The notes beneath the pieces were generated by a model. That model ran no database searches. It saw only the letters and a list, made by a program, of their open reading frames with translations, and was not told where the DNA came from. A DNA stretch of 64,000 nt, taken from positions 26,464 through 90,463 of the forward strand of contig CANMLX010000016.1 of NCBI GenBank assembly GCA_947498845.1, read 5' to 3'. This document shows, in pieces, positions 17,701 to 27,325 of this stretch. Every line of letters starts with the position of its first letter. The stretch's first letter is position 1. A program made the position numbers and the translations under genes. Source of the DNA: an uncultured Flavobacteriaceae bacterium. Its GTDB lineage: Bacteria; Bacteroidota; Bacteroidia; Flavobacteriales; Flavobacteriaceae.

Positions 17701-17820
17701 AAACATTTGTTATATCGTTTATCAATTTCATAAGTTGCCTAACAAAGAACATATGTGAGGTGCTATTATATGCTTTGTTTATAATTTTATGAACTATTAA
17801 ACTTTACCAAACAAAATATC

Positions 17821-20349
17821 ATGATAAAAACTTTAAACTTTTTAAAAAAAACACGTCTTCTTGTTTTTTTATTAATTAGTATTGAAATACTAGCACAAGA
17901 TGTAAATGTTACAATTGACATGAACTGTCAGCGATATTTAGGAGAAGTATCAGAATTAGATAGAACTAAGTATTTCTCAATGCATAGTAGTAGTAATGAC
18001 GTAGAACATACTACATTTAAAAACGATTATAATGTAACTGGAGGTCGTGGTTTTTGGGGACCCTATAGTTTTGCTTTAAATAGAACAGGAACAGTAGGAT
18101 CTTACCCTGCAGAAAAAAATGGTAACGATAATTTAAAAGAAGTTAAAAAAGGTTTTGTATCTACAGAGCATCCCAGAAATGCATTTATAGATGGTATAGA
18201 TGTTACAAGTGCAGGTAATTGGGCTGTCGAGTATTTTAAAGACTTTGTAGATCAAGGAGGTAGAAACGAGTTTTTTGAGTTAATGAATGAACCATTTGTA
18301 CATGCAGATGATTTCTATACTGGGGGTTGGAATAATGATGAGAACAACAGAATAAAATTACAAATGGCACAAATGTATAATGAGGTTGCCAAACGTATCC
18401 ATGAAACACCAGCTCTTGATAATATGAAAGTGATAGGCTATTCAAGTGCATGGCCTTCAATGGAACTTAATGATTTTGGACATTGGAACGATAATATGAA
18501 AATGTTCATGGACATCGCCGGGGAAAACATGTATGGTTTTTCTACTCATTTATACGATGGGATTAATGTTACGGGGCAAGATACCAGACGTTCGGGGAGT
18601 AACTCCGAAGCTATATTAGACCTAATCGAAAATTACAGTTACACCAAATGGGATGTAATTAAACCACACGCTATTACAGAATATGGAGGTATCGAATCTG
18701 GATTTGGTGATGATTATAGTGCCTTAGCCAGTGTACAATCTGTACGATCTATCAACCATATTATCTTTAACTTATTAGAAAGAGAGGATCGTCTCGCTAA
18801 TTCCATTCCTTTTATAACAGGAAAAGCGACATGGCACATCACCGAAGCTAATAATTATCAACCCTATGTTCCTGCACTATTTATACCAACAAATATAGGT
18901 GAGCCCAATCCTGCTGGTTGGCAATACTCTTCCAAAATTCATTTTTATGAGCTATGGAAAGACGTAAAAGGAAAAAGAATACTGATTAAAAGTGATAATC
19001 CAGATGTACAAACACAAGCCTTTGTAGATGATAATAAAATGTTCGTTGCATTAAATAACTTGGATGATGCTACGCAAACAGTAAACTTAACCACACTATC
19101 AAGTATAGCCGGTTTAATGGATATAAAAATTAAAGCGCTTAAAATTTATACTGATGCAATGCCAGAAATGACAATTGAAACAACCACCTCTGCCCTCAAT
19201 ACAATAGACCTAATAGAAGGCGAGACAGTAATCTTGGAATATACTTTTAATAACCCTATTGTTTTTGATAACGCTTTAAGATTAAAAAACTATTACACTC
19301 AAACACATTTGCAACCCATCTCAGCAAATTCTGAAATACTATATAATTTCAATAATGTGGAAGCAGGGAGTGGGTTTGCTACATTGCGCATGAGTATAGG
19401 GAGAAAGCATAACGTATCGAAAAAACCATTGGTAAAAGTAAATGGTATTAATGTAGAAGTGCCAGATAACTGGAAAGGATATGATCAAGCCAATAGAGAC
19501 GATTTTTTTGGTATGATAGAAATCCCTTTTTCATCTTTAATTTTACAAGAGAACAATACAATTTCGGTTGAGTTTCCAGACTCTGGAGGAAGGGTTAGTT
19601 CTTTAATTTTATCGGTTGAGCTATATGATAATGCACCAGACTCAAGCACTTTAGCCACAGTACAAAGTACTAGTAATTCTTGTCCAGGACAAGCAAACGG
19701 AATAATTACATTAACACCGCTAACCACAGGAACATTAAACGCAGATATCTCTGGAAATAACTTAAATAATTCTTACAGTTTTTCTAGCAAGTTTGATATT
19801 CCAGATCTAGCTTCAGGCACTTATAATGTAACCATTACTTCTCCTGTAAATGCAGATTTAAAAACGGATTACGAAATTACCATTACAGAACCAAACCCTT
19901 TATTGGTAACTAGTAAAGTAAATAGATCAAAAAAAGCAATCACTTATAATTTACAAGGCAGTAATCGTTATGTTATATTTTTTAATGATAAACAATTTAC
20001 AACTTCAGATACCTCTTTAGAACTAACTTTAAAGCGTGGTGAAAATTCTATAGAAATTAAAACAGAAAAAGAATGTCAAGGTGTGTTTAAAGAGATGATC
20101 CTTTTTAATGAAATAGAAGGTTATCCAAATCCATTTAACCAAGAACTAACTATAGATTTAGGTTTAGAAGAAGCTGGTCGTATAAAAATATATAATGCTT
20201 TGGGCGCTTTAGTCTATAACAAGTTACACAAGTCTACAAGTAGTAAAATTAACTTAAATACCCGTTTTTTAAAGGAAGGGATTTATGTGGTCTCTGTAGA
20301 AACAACAAAAACAACAAAAGAGATAAAAGCAATAAAAATTTCAAAATAG
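17821..20349 (+). CDS. second GH86 beta-agarase/porphyranase with T9SS tail
   Basis: The 842-residue protein has the same plan as the first GH86: signal peptide (1-25), GH86 barrel with Glu157 in FFELMNEPF and Glu287 in HAITEYGG, a sandwich, a binding-like module (VEVPDNWKGYDQ) and a T9SS tail (GYPNPFN). The C-terminal third is much more alike between the two (for example SIEIKTEKECQG in both) than the catalytic parts. This suggests an old duplication with divergent catalytic domains and possibly different galactan preference. It is a single gene ended by a family C repeat. Confidence 0.87.
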   Translation: MIKTLNFLKKTRLLVFLLISIEILAQDVNVTIDMNCQRYLGEVSELDRTKYFSMHSSSNDVEHTTFKNDYNVTGGRGFWGPYSFALNRTGTVGSYPAEKNGNDNLKEVKKGFVSTEHPRNAFIDGIDVTSAGNWAVEYFKDFVDQGGRNEFFELMNEPFVHADDFYTGGWNNDENNRIKLQMAQMYNEVAKRIHETPALDNMKVIGYSSAWPSMELNDFGHWNDNMKMFMDIAGENMYGFSTHLYDGINVTGQDTRRSGSNSEAILDLIENYSYTKWDVIKPHAITEYGGIESGFGDDYSALASVQSVRSINHIIFNLLEREDRLANSIPFITGKATWHITEANNYQPYVPALFIPTNIGEPNPAGWQYSSKIHFYELWKDVKGKRILIKSDNPDVQTQAFVDDNKMFVALNNLDDATQTVNLTTLSSIAGLMDIKIKALKIYTDAMPEMTIETTTSALNTIDLIEGETVILEYTFNNPIVFDNALRLKNYYTQTHLQPISANSEILYNFNNVEAGSGFATLRMSIGRKHNVSKKPLVKVNGINVEVPDNWKGYDQANRDDFFGMIEIPFSSLILQENNTISVEFPDSGGRVSSLILSVELYDNAPDSSTLATVQSTSNSCPGQANGIITLTPLTTGTLNADISGNNLNNSYSFSSKFDIPDLASGTYNVTITSPVNADLKTDYEITITEPNPLLVTSKVNRSKKAITYNLQGSNRYVIFFNDKQFTTSDTSLELTLKRGENSIEIKTEKECQGVFKEMILFNEIEGYPNPFNQELTIDLGLEEAGRIKIYNALGALVYNKLHKSTSSKINLNTRFLKEGIYVVSVETTKTTKEIKAIKISK

Positions 20350-20364
20350 AGACAAAAAATAATG

Positions 20365-20465
20365 TAAACGACCTCAAGGCAAGCCTACGAGGCATTAGTT
20401 GGAAACATATTTTTAATTTCGAGGCAAACCTCGGAGCATTTTAATCTCGATTATCGAGTAAAATA
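20365..20465. repeat. GGGGCAAGCC repeat (family C), copy 2
   Basis: Two modules, GACCTCAAGGCAAGCCTACG then TTCGAGGCAAACCTCGGAGC, followed by ATTTTAATCTCGATTATCGAG. The two-module order matches the inverted copy at 40785-40890. It lies at the end of the second GH86 gene, the same position as copy 1 has in its unit, so it may have a 3' end role. Confidence 0.7.
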
Positions 20466-20791
20466 ATACCAATTCTTAAATAAATTTACTATAAAGTAAA
20501 ATGATGAATTTTGGAATTATAGCTAAATTGATATAAAATGACATATAATATTTAAAAATAAAACGTTAAAGATTGAGTTAAAAAACACAGGCATAGCATA
20601 GCTATGACGCGTATTTTTAACAAAAATATTTGGCTTTTTTATACTAAAGATTACTGTTATTTTATATTGATTTAGCTATATATGATACAGAAAAAATAAG
20701 CATAGCTGTAGCTACGGTTCTTTTTTATGTTGAAATAGAATTTCAAAAAGCACTTTTTAAATCAGTAAATTCATTTGGGAATTGGTATAAA
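20464..20791. repeat. composite AATTGGTA element (family A, inverted)
   Basis: It starts TAATACCAATTCTTAAAT and ends CATTTGGGAATTGGTATAAAT. The inside holds an inverted pair (TAGCTAAATTGATATAAAATGACA near 20520, TGTTATTTTATATTGATTTAGCTA at 20655) and AGCATAGCTGTAGCTACGG. It looks like one element inserted in another. No gene is seen in the 442-base gap. Confidence 0.7.
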
Positions 20792-21562
20792 TCACCAACC
20801 AGTTACCAATAATCCTTTTGCGCCTTTTATGCCGCACTTTTGATAATGGTGATAGGCTTTGGCAGCTCGTTCTCTAATTTGTACATCTGTTTCATTTAAA
20901 ACCCAACCATCTAGAGCCCATTTTAAGGTGTATGCTTCAGGAGACATTAATCCTGTAGACCATACTAAAGGATTTGCTTTGGTTTGTTCTAAATAAGGTT
21001 TAAAGTAAGATTTGCTAACGCAAGCTAAAATAATAGCATCTCTTTTTTTAGCGTCTATTGGTTTAAACGCTCCAGAAACATCAAATTCCATTAAACCATC
21101 GTGACCTATGTAAGCTATGACATTAGATGTGCCACCAAATTGCAATTTATTTGTTTCAGTTTCAACAATAATTGTATTTCGCCCTGCGCTAGCTTCTAAA
21201 AAATCTATGGTTGTATTTTTTATAAACTTACCATCATAGGCATCTGCCAACAGGTAAGTATTTGTTGTTTTATGTTTAAACAACAAACGTTCTAAAATAT
21301 ACGACTTAGGCTTTGCTAATAAACTAACAAACACCCAATCTTTACTGCGTTTAAAATAGCTTTTTACACCGTACATGGCGCCCCAGTATAAATTGTTTTT
21401 GGGATCTTGACCGTTACCTAATTTAGCTGGCACAGGAACTATACCTTGATTTACGTTATCACATAAAGCAACAAACACGTGTATTGTTTTTGGATTTGAG
21501 TTTGATTGGCTAAAACAAAAACATGAAATAATACATATTAGTAATACAACTACTTTTTTCAT
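20792..21562 (-). CDS. secreted protein of unknown function
   Basis: The 256-residue protein has a signal peptide (MKKVVVLLICIISCFCFSQ) and a globular part with NNLYWGAMYGVKSYFKRS, NTYLLADAYDGKFI, VIAYIGHDGLMEFDVSG and IILACVSKSYFKPYL. The last two segments place a His and a Cys in a spacing that recalls caspase-like folds (H..G then ACxS). This is only an impression. It lies 2 bases after the preceding lipoprotein gene, so the two form an operon and are likely to act together. Confidence 0.6.
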   Translation of the reverse strand: MKKVVVLLICIISCFCFSQSNSNPKTIHVFVALCDNVNQGIVPVPAKLGNGQDPKNNLYWGAMYGVKSYFKRSKDWVFVSLLAKPKSYILERLLFKHKTTNTYLLADAYDGKFIKNTTIDFLEASAGRNTIIVETETNKLQFGGTSNVIAYIGHDGLMEFDVSGAFKPIDAKKRDAIILACVSKSYFKPYLEQTKANPLVWSTGLMSPEAYTLKWALDGWVLNETDVQIRERAAKAYHHYQKCGIKGAKGLLVTGW

Positions 21563-21564
21563 GT

Positions 21565-22344
21565 TTAAGGCGCTACTTTATTGTTTAAAATCCATTTTTT
21601 AACAAGCGTGCTATTCGTGAAAATTTCTGCAAACACATAAAAATTAGAACCAAAACATGGGGACGTTTCTGCTAATTCTATCATTACCTTATCATCATAA
21701 TAACTGGAATGTAAAAAGTAGAGTTCTTTATTTTTAATTAACAAATACCCAACATGATTATCTAAACCTACAAAGTAAAGACCATCGTTATAAACGTTAT
21801 TTAGCTTTAGTTTTAAATTTTTAAAAGACACGTTTGAAAATGTTTTAAGACGCGCTTTGTTCTGTAAATATTGTGCCTCAATCAATCCTGCTTGTTGTGC
21901 CATTTTATATCTGTTTAAGTTAAACCCTAAGTGCTTTAAGGTTGTCGATACAAAATAACCACAAGCGATATCGCCTTGATTAGGGATGTTGGTATACCCA
22001 TTAAAATCCCAAGTTGTATTATACCAATGCGGCACAATAGTATTAACGAGTTTGGCATATAAATAACTTGAAGCGCTATCTATAGCCTTTTGAGGATGGG
22101 TTTCAAACAAGGTTTTAAAATAGAGTCTATCTGTTACAATTGTATTTTTTATAGTGTTATAGTTCCCTCTTTTTTTAAAACGGATGTCAAGTTTAGTACT
22201 ATCTAATCCAGAGGTATTAGATGTAACAGGAGGTGAAAATGATTTTGACTTGTTTGATTGCTTAACAACCAACTCATTTTTCTTGGAAGAATTGCAATTA
22301 AAAATGAATAATACTACTAAAAGCAGACAATTTATACGACTCAT
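21565..22344 (-). CDS. lipoprotein with NlpC/P60-like peptidase features
   Basis: The 259-residue lipoprotein has its lipobox at IFNC. The C-terminal half has IACGYFVSTTLKHLGF (candidate nucleophile Cys) and, about 85 residues on, GLDNHVGYLLIKNKELYFLHSSYY (candidate His). This Cys-then-His order occurs in papain-like NlpC/P60 amidases that act on cell-wall peptides or other amides. The assignment is by pattern only. First gene of a two-gene unit with the secreted protein at 20792-21562. Confidence 0.55.
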   Translation of the reverse strand: MSRINCLLLVVLFIFNCNSSKKNELVVKQSNKSKSFSPPVTSNTSGLDSTKLDIRFKKRGNYNTIKNTIVTDRLYFKTLFETHPQKAIDSASSYLYAKLVNTIVPHWYNTTWDFNGYTNIPNQGDIACGYFVSTTLKHLGFNLNRYKMAQQAGLIEAQYLQNKARLKTFSNVSFKNLKLKLNNVYNDGLYFVGLDNHVGYLLIKNKELYFLHSSYYDDKVMIELAETSPCFGSNFYVFAEIFTNSTLVKKWILNNKVAP

Positions 22345-22526
22345 AAACTTATAACTTAATACGGCTCTACTTTATTATACATCCTTAGGATCAAAACTAA
22401 AATATCATTTTATTGTAAAATAAATACGATTTAAGACTTGCGAAATCAATAGTCAAGAATTATACACATTGGTAGAGTATAATAATCAAACTCAAATAAG
22501 TTATAGACAAATAAAATATGAAGAGC

Positions 22527-22787
22527 TTAGTGTTCTTTAAAATATTGAGATAAACTGTTATTAATTTTTTCATGTAGCGCATTAATGCAAACCCCTTCTT
22601 TTCTAAAGATAGTAATGTTTTCTTTACCTCTATTACGTCCTATACTATTACGGATTTCCATTAACTCAATATCATCAATACGTTCTAAATAGCCCTTAAC
22701 ATCACTATCTAGCGTTTCATCACTTAAAAAAATCTTTATGGTTTGTTGTGTTGGTGAGTTTCTTATTTCAGATCTAAAAGGTAACAT
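22527..22787 (-). CDS. small conserved-looking hypothetical protein
   Basis: The 86-residue soluble protein starts MLPFRSEIRNSP (an upstream start at 22811 adds 8 residues). The sequence shows an alternating alpha/beta pattern: TIKIFLSDETLDSDVKGYLERI, IELMEIRNSIG, NITIFRKEGVCINALHEKI. This is compatible with a small ferredoxin-like fold. It has its own upstream region and no close partner. Function unknown. Confidence 0.5.
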   Translation of the reverse strand: MLPFRSEIRNSPTQQTIKIFLSDETLDSDVKGYLERIDDIELMEIRNSIGRNRGKENITIFRKEGVCINALHEKINNSLSQYFKEH

Positions 22788-23082
22788 AGCGTTTATTATT
22801 AAGTAAAACATTCTTTATTGCAAGCACAATACCTTAAAGTTAATAAATAATTTTGATATTCTTAATACCCTGACTTCGATTAATCCTATTTACACAGAAC
22901 GCTTAGTATTGCCACAAATTCCTCAAAATCGCCTCGCAATATGCAGATATTAAGAAAATTTCTCATCAAAAGTAAACAAAGCCATGTTTACAATAGCAAT
23001 TGAACTCAGGTTAATATAATGTCTTTAACAAAAAGTAGATGTTGTTTTTGATATATTTGTGATACACACAAAACTAATCACC

Positions 23083-24879
23083 ATGAAACGATGTATTCCC
23101 TCTGTTATTTTGTTAGTGCTCTTTTTTGTTTCTTGTAAAGAACATGTAAAAACTCAAGAATTAGTGGTTAACACCCCTAATGAAACGTTTAGTCAATTAT
23201 TAAAGGATTATAATGAAGGGAAGCTTCAACTTTACCCCTTAGATGCAACCTATGCAGGAGACAATAGGTATAATGCTATGTTTCCTAATACGCTATCTAA
23301 CGCATACATTTCAAAAGTTAATAATTTTTATACTAATTATAATACTAAACTTGACAGTTTTCCAGATCATGTGTTAACCGAAAGTCAAAAAATGAGTAAG
23401 GCTGTTTTGGCCTGGGATTGTAAAATGGCTTTAGCGCAAAATAGCTTTAAAAATGATAGGTTTCTCCCTATAAACCAAATGTGGACCATAAATTTAAGAA
23501 TGGGACAATTGGCTAGTGGTAGTAGCGCACAACCTTTTAAAACAGTAAAAGATTATGAAGATTGGTTAAGCCGCCTGGAACAATTTAATGTTTGGTTACA
23601 ATCGGCAAAAACCAGAATGCAGGAAGGGGTGAAAGAAGGTTATGTCTTGCCAAAGGCCCTAATTAAAAAGGTGATCCCTCAATTTAAAGCATTAGCATTT
23701 GTCAAGGAATTGCCTGATCATTTGTTTTACTCTCCAATAAAAAATTTCCCTTCTAATTTTTCAGAAGAAGACAAGAAAACGTTAACCAAAAAGTATAGTT
23801 CTATTTTAACAGATAAATTAATACCTTCCTTTACATCTATATACAATTTTTTAAAAACAGACTATTTAAATGCTGGTCTTGAGGCTAGTGGTATTCTGGC
23901 AATCCCCAATGGGAAAGCATATTACCAACATGCTATAAAAAAATATACCACCACCAATATGACTGTGGATGAAATCCATGACTTAGGCTTAAAAGAAGTC
24001 GCGCGTATTTTAGGTGAAATGGAAAAAGTTAAAGCCGAAGTAGGTTATAAGGGAGATTTAAAAGACTTCTTTAACGATGTGAGAGAGAATAAGAATTTAA
24101 TGCCCTATACCGAGCCACAACAAATTATTGATAACTTTAATACCATTCATACTAGAATGAAACCCCAGTTAGAAAAGTTATTTGGCAATAAACCTAAAAC
24201 ACCATTTATTGTTAAACAGACCGAAAAATTTAGGGAGGCTTCGGCTAGTGCAGAGTATAACCCGGGATCGTTGGATGGTACGCGTCCTGGTGTTTTTTAC
24301 ACACCAATTCCTGATGCCTCTAAATACAATGTGTTTTCCGACGAGGCTTTATTTTTACATGAAGCTATCCCTGGGCATCACTATCAAATATCCTTAACAC
24401 AAGAAAGTAACGAATTGCCAGATTTTAGAAAAACATTGTGGTATAGCGCTTATGGTGAAGGTTGGGCGTTATATACCGAAAGTTTGGGTAAAGAGTTAGG
24501 GTTATACACCGATCCTTATCAATATTTTGGGATGTTAGGTATGGAAATGCACCGTGCTATTCGCTTAGTAGTAGATACTGGTTTACATGCTAAAGGCTGG
24601 ACACGCGAAAAAGCCATACAATATTCACTGGACAATGAAGCCGAAAGTGAAGCTAGTATAATTTCTGAAATTGAGCGCTATATGGCAAATCCAGGTCAGG
24701 CACTGTCCTATAAAATTGGGCAGTTAAAAATTAGAGCACTACGCAATAAAGCTAAAAAAGCTTTAGGTGATACTTTTGATATTCGCGAGTTTCACAATCA
24801 AGTACTGGAAACAGGCTGTATACCTTTAGCGCTTTTAGAGGATAAAATTGATAGATGGATTGCTGCTAATAAAGCATAG
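23083..24879 (+). CDS. DUF885 family putative metallopeptidase lipoprotein
   Basis: The 598-residue protein has a lipobox ending FFVSC. The DUF885 signature is H426-E427-A-I-P-G-H432-H, with a downstream YGEGWALYTESLGKELG and NEAESEASIISEIERYMANPGQALSYKIG. DUF885 proteins are helical, gluzincin-like enzymes related to M1/M3 peptidases with varied substrates. A GTG at 23059 gives a longer frame, but the ATG at 23083 starts a proper signal. Probably outer-membrane or periplasmic. Confidence 0.8.
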   Translation: MKRCIPSVILLVLFFVSCKEHVKTQELVVNTPNETFSQLLKDYNEGKLQLYPLDATYAGDNRYNAMFPNTLSNAYISKVNNFYTNYNTKLDSFPDHVLTESQKMSKAVLAWDCKMALAQNSFKNDRFLPINQMWTINLRMGQLASGSSAQPFKTVKDYEDWLSRLEQFNVWLQSAKTRMQEGVKEGYVLPKALIKKVIPQFKALAFVKELPDHLFYSPIKNFPSNFSEEDKKTLTKKYSSILTDKLIPSFTSIYNFLKTDYLNAGLEASGILAIPNGKAYYQHAIKKYTTTNMTVDEIHDLGLKEVARILGEMEKVKAEVGYKGDLKDFFNDVRENKNLMPYTEPQQIIDNFNTIHTRMKPQLEKLFGNKPKTPFIVKQTEKFREASASAEYNPGSLDGTRPGVFYTPIPDASKYNVFSDEALFLHEAIPGHHYQISLTQESNELPDFRKTLWYSAYGEGWALYTESLGKELGLYTDPYQYFGMLGMEMHRAIRLVVDTGLHAKGWTREKAIQYSLDNEAESEASIISEIERYMANPGQALSYKIGQLKIRALRNKAKKALGDTFDIREFHNQVLETGCIPLALLEDKIDRWIAANKA

Positions 24880-25010
24880 CCTAAGTTTACGGTTTCATTG
24901 GTCTCAAATTTAGTCGAAACTATGTACTTTAGTGCATTTCGCTTTAGCTTCTAAAAACTTTTGACACGAATTACACGAATTTACACAGATTTGATTACGT
25001 ATTTCATCTG

Positions 25011-25064
25011 GCAGACTTTCAGTCTGCAAACCAAACCTATGGACTTACAGTCCATAGTGGTTTA
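25011..25064. repeat. two adjacent perfect hairpins
   Basis: GCAGACT/AGTCTGC (25011-25027) is followed by CTATGGACT/AGTCCATAG (25037-25057), each with a 3-base loop. They lie between a plus-strand gene and a minus-strand gene. Similar CTGCAAACC hairpins are common in dispersed flavobacterial repeats. The 268-base gap also holds a truncated family A end (25105-25130). Confidence 0.6.
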
Positions 25065-25147
25065 GTTAATAATAAAATAGAAAGGAAAAAAGGGTGTTTT
25101 ATTGCAGTAAATTCATTTGGGAATTTGTATAAATATTGTAACTGTAT

Positions 25148-25600
25148 TTATACTCCAAACTGATTTAAGTGATGGTCTAAATGTTTATAGAACATATTAT
25201 TCCATTCCTGTTTGGTCAATTTTCCAAAAGAATGTGAGGCTTTGCCATCAAAATGCGAAGCTCCTAAACCTTGTGTTTTTATTAAGAAATCTACTAAACG
25301 GGCTTTCTCTTCTTCAAAATTCTTAGCATCGGTAATTAAAAATTGAGGTGCAGTTCTACCATTTTTTTTATAAGGTTTATTATTTACAACTGTAGGTTTT
25401 ACAAACCATTTAAGCATGAGTTTCGTAAATCCATTTGGTTTAGGGTGTTTGTCCTCAAACGCCATTTCGTAAGTCACATTACAATGTGCTAACATTTGGT
25501 CTACACTCATTTTGCCCCATTTTGGTTGCGACGTAGTTTCTAATTGGTTAACTCTGTCTATTACAGTATTGGTTTCTTTTAAATCGAAGATGTTTTTCAT
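25148..25600 (-). CDS. DUF1569 family protein
   Basis: The 150-residue protein has a DinB-like four-helix layout: PKWGKMSVDQMLAHCNVTYEMAF near the start and KQEWNNMFYKHLDHHLNQFGV at the C-terminus, with His in matching helices. This is typical of DUF1569. The frame continues upstream to 25636, but the ATG at 25600 gives MKNIFDLKET, a better start. Unknown function, cytosolic. Confidence 0.75.
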   Translation of the reverse strand: MKNIFDLKETNTVIDRVNQLETTSQPKWGKMSVDQMLAHCNVTYEMAFEDKHPKPNGFTKLMLKWFVKPTVVNNKPYKKNGRTAPQFLITDAKNFEEEKARLVDFLIKTQGLGASHFDGKASHSFGKLTKQEWNNMFYKHLDHHLNQFGV

Positions 25601-25749
25601 AATTATTAAGTTGGAAAAGGTTTTAGTCTGTTGCAATTTAATTTATTTATGCCTTAAAATTTCCTTCATTGCAATTAATTATGCAAAAGCTTTTATGCTA
25701 TTTGTCGCACGGACTACAACCTTAAATCCGTAAGTCTATTATAAAAAAT

Positions 25750-25788
25750 AACCGCAAACTATTTGTTTACAAAGGTTTGCGGTTTTTT
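25750..25788 (+). terminator. hairpin terminator just inside the left IS end
   Basis: AACCGCAAAC (25750-25759) pairs with GTTTGCGGTT (25775-25784) and is followed by TTTT. It lies between the IS end and the transposase start, where it would block read-through into the transposase. Confidence 0.65.
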
Positions 25789-25826
25789 GTGTTTTCACTT
25801 AAATTAGTGATGCTAACAAACACAAA

Positions 25827-27122
25827 ATGAAGCTACTAAAATCTAACCAAATAAGTCCGTTTGGGGGTTTGAACTTTGTTGTCAAAGAGTTTAAAAAATT
25901 AGGTCTAGGTAATTTATTAAATACTCATTTACCTCCGTTATCACCGCAGTGTAAATATCAATGGAAGGACATTTTGTATGCCTTCTGGTCAATTTATTTT
26001 TGTGGCGGTGATTGTATTGAAGATATAGGGATTAACCTTAAAGACCATTTAAAAAGAAATCCTTTTTTTAAAATACCTAGTCCAGATAGAGTTTTAGATC
26101 GTTTTAGAGAGTTGTCCATTCCTAAAGATTTATTTACAGCACCAAGAGGCGTGAGTTTACATGAATTCAGTTTAAATCCATGTTTAAATGCGTTAAATCT
26201 AAAACTACTTTGTAAGTTAAATTTAGATAAGCAGCAAGCAAATACTTTAGATTATGATAATACAATTTTATTTACTAATAAATCGGATAGTCGCTCTACC
26301 TATAAAAGGGCATCAGGCTATTGTCCAAGTGTTGGGATTATAGGTAATAAAATAGTTTTTGTAGAAAATAGAAATGGTAATAGTGGGGCAAAAGATTTAC
26401 AATTTCAAACACTAACAAGACTATTTAAAGAACTAGATAAACAAAATATTAATATTCATACTTTTAGGGCAGATGGTGCATCTTATCAATTTGATATTAT
26501 TGACCTAATTTCTAAAAAAACCAAGATGTTTTATATAAGAGCTGTAATGAGTGGGACACTAGCTCAATCCATTGCAACAATCAAAAATTGGGAAGAAGTA
26601 ACTTTAGGAAATCAGAAGGCTTATAGAGCTGAAATAGACTACACGCCATTTATTAACATAGCACAAAAACGAAAACAAAAACATAAGCTAAAACGCTACA
26701 GATTAGTAGTCACTAAAGTTAAAAGAGACGATGCTCAAATTAATGCCTTTACAAATGATGCCTATAATTATTCGGCTATAATAACTAATGATTGGGAGCA
26801 AACTATACATCAAGTTGCATATTTTTATCATCAAAGAGGGACTATTGAAAAAGAGTTTGATGTTTTAAAAAATGATTTTGGTTGGAATAACTTACCCTTT
26901 TCCAAACTAGAACAAAATACGGTTTTCTTATTGTTTACAGCTATGTGTAGAAATCTTTACCAATACATCATCGAACTTTTTTCTAAAACTTACAAGCATT
27001 TAAAAGCTACGTTTAGAATTAAAAAATTCATCTTTAGATTTATATGTATTCCTGCCAAATGGATAAAAACATCAAGGCAATATCAACTTAGAATTTATGG
27101 CAATATTCATTTTAAAACATAA
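25827..27122 (+). CDS. IS1380 family transposase
   Basis: The 431-residue DDE transposase has a first Asp in LDYDNTI (142 or 144), a second in FRADGASY (Asp216) and the YHQRGTIEKEFDVLKNDF segment (Glu near 341-343) typical of IS1380. The C-terminal basic helix is intact. The frame is full length, so it may still be active. It starts about 40 bases after a terminator-like hairpin in the IS left end. Confidence 0.85.
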   Translation: MKLLKSNQISPFGGLNFVVKEFKKLGLGNLLNTHLPPLSPQCKYQWKDILYAFWSIYFCGGDCIEDIGINLKDHLKRNPFFKIPSPDRVLDRFRELSIPKDLFTAPRGVSLHEFSLNPCLNALNLKLLCKLNLDKQQANTLDYDNTILFTNKSDSRSTYKRASGYCPSVGIIGNKIVFVENRNGNSGAKDLQFQTLTRLFKELDKQNINIHTFRADGASYQFDIIDLISKKTKMFYIRAVMSGTLAQSIATIKNWEEVTLGNQKAYRAEIDYTPFINIAQKRKQKHKLKRYRLVVTKVKRDDAQINAFTNDAYNYSAIITNDWEQTIHQVAYFYHQRGTIEKEFDVLKNDFGWNNLPFSKLEQNTVFLLFTAMCRNLYQYIIELFSKTYKHLKATFRIKKFIFRFICIPAKWIKTSRQYQLRIYGNIHFKT

Positions 27123-27325
27123 TATAACAACTTCCTCTAAAGTTCTTTAAAGTCTTGAATTTAACAAAAGAAAGAGTAAAAAACTTTAGTGGAAAAACTA
27201 TACCCATTTTTATTTAAATATGAGGGTTGATTAAAAATAGTATTGCAAAATGTAATCCTACATGACACAAAATCTTATATCTACATAGACTTACGGATTT
27301 AAGGTAAAAGTCCGCGCTATCGGGT

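Larger units (their letters stand above)
25720..27320. mobile_element. IS1380-type insertion sequence
   Basis: Inverted ends flank the transposase. The left end CCTTAAATCCGTAAGTCTAT (about 25727-25746) is the exact inverse of the text at about 27285-27304. Similarity continues outward (CGGACTACAA left against AAAAGTCCG right), so the exact tips and target duplication cannot be fixed by eye. The outer text also occurs without the transposase at 63827-63865. The element looks complete and the transposase is uninterrupted. Confidence 0.75.

Noticed and set aside
13930..20349. A complete polysaccharide utilisation locus
   Set aside because: No SusC/SusD pair, sulfatase or transporter gene is adjacent; only two GH86 enzymes and a lipoprotein are clustered.
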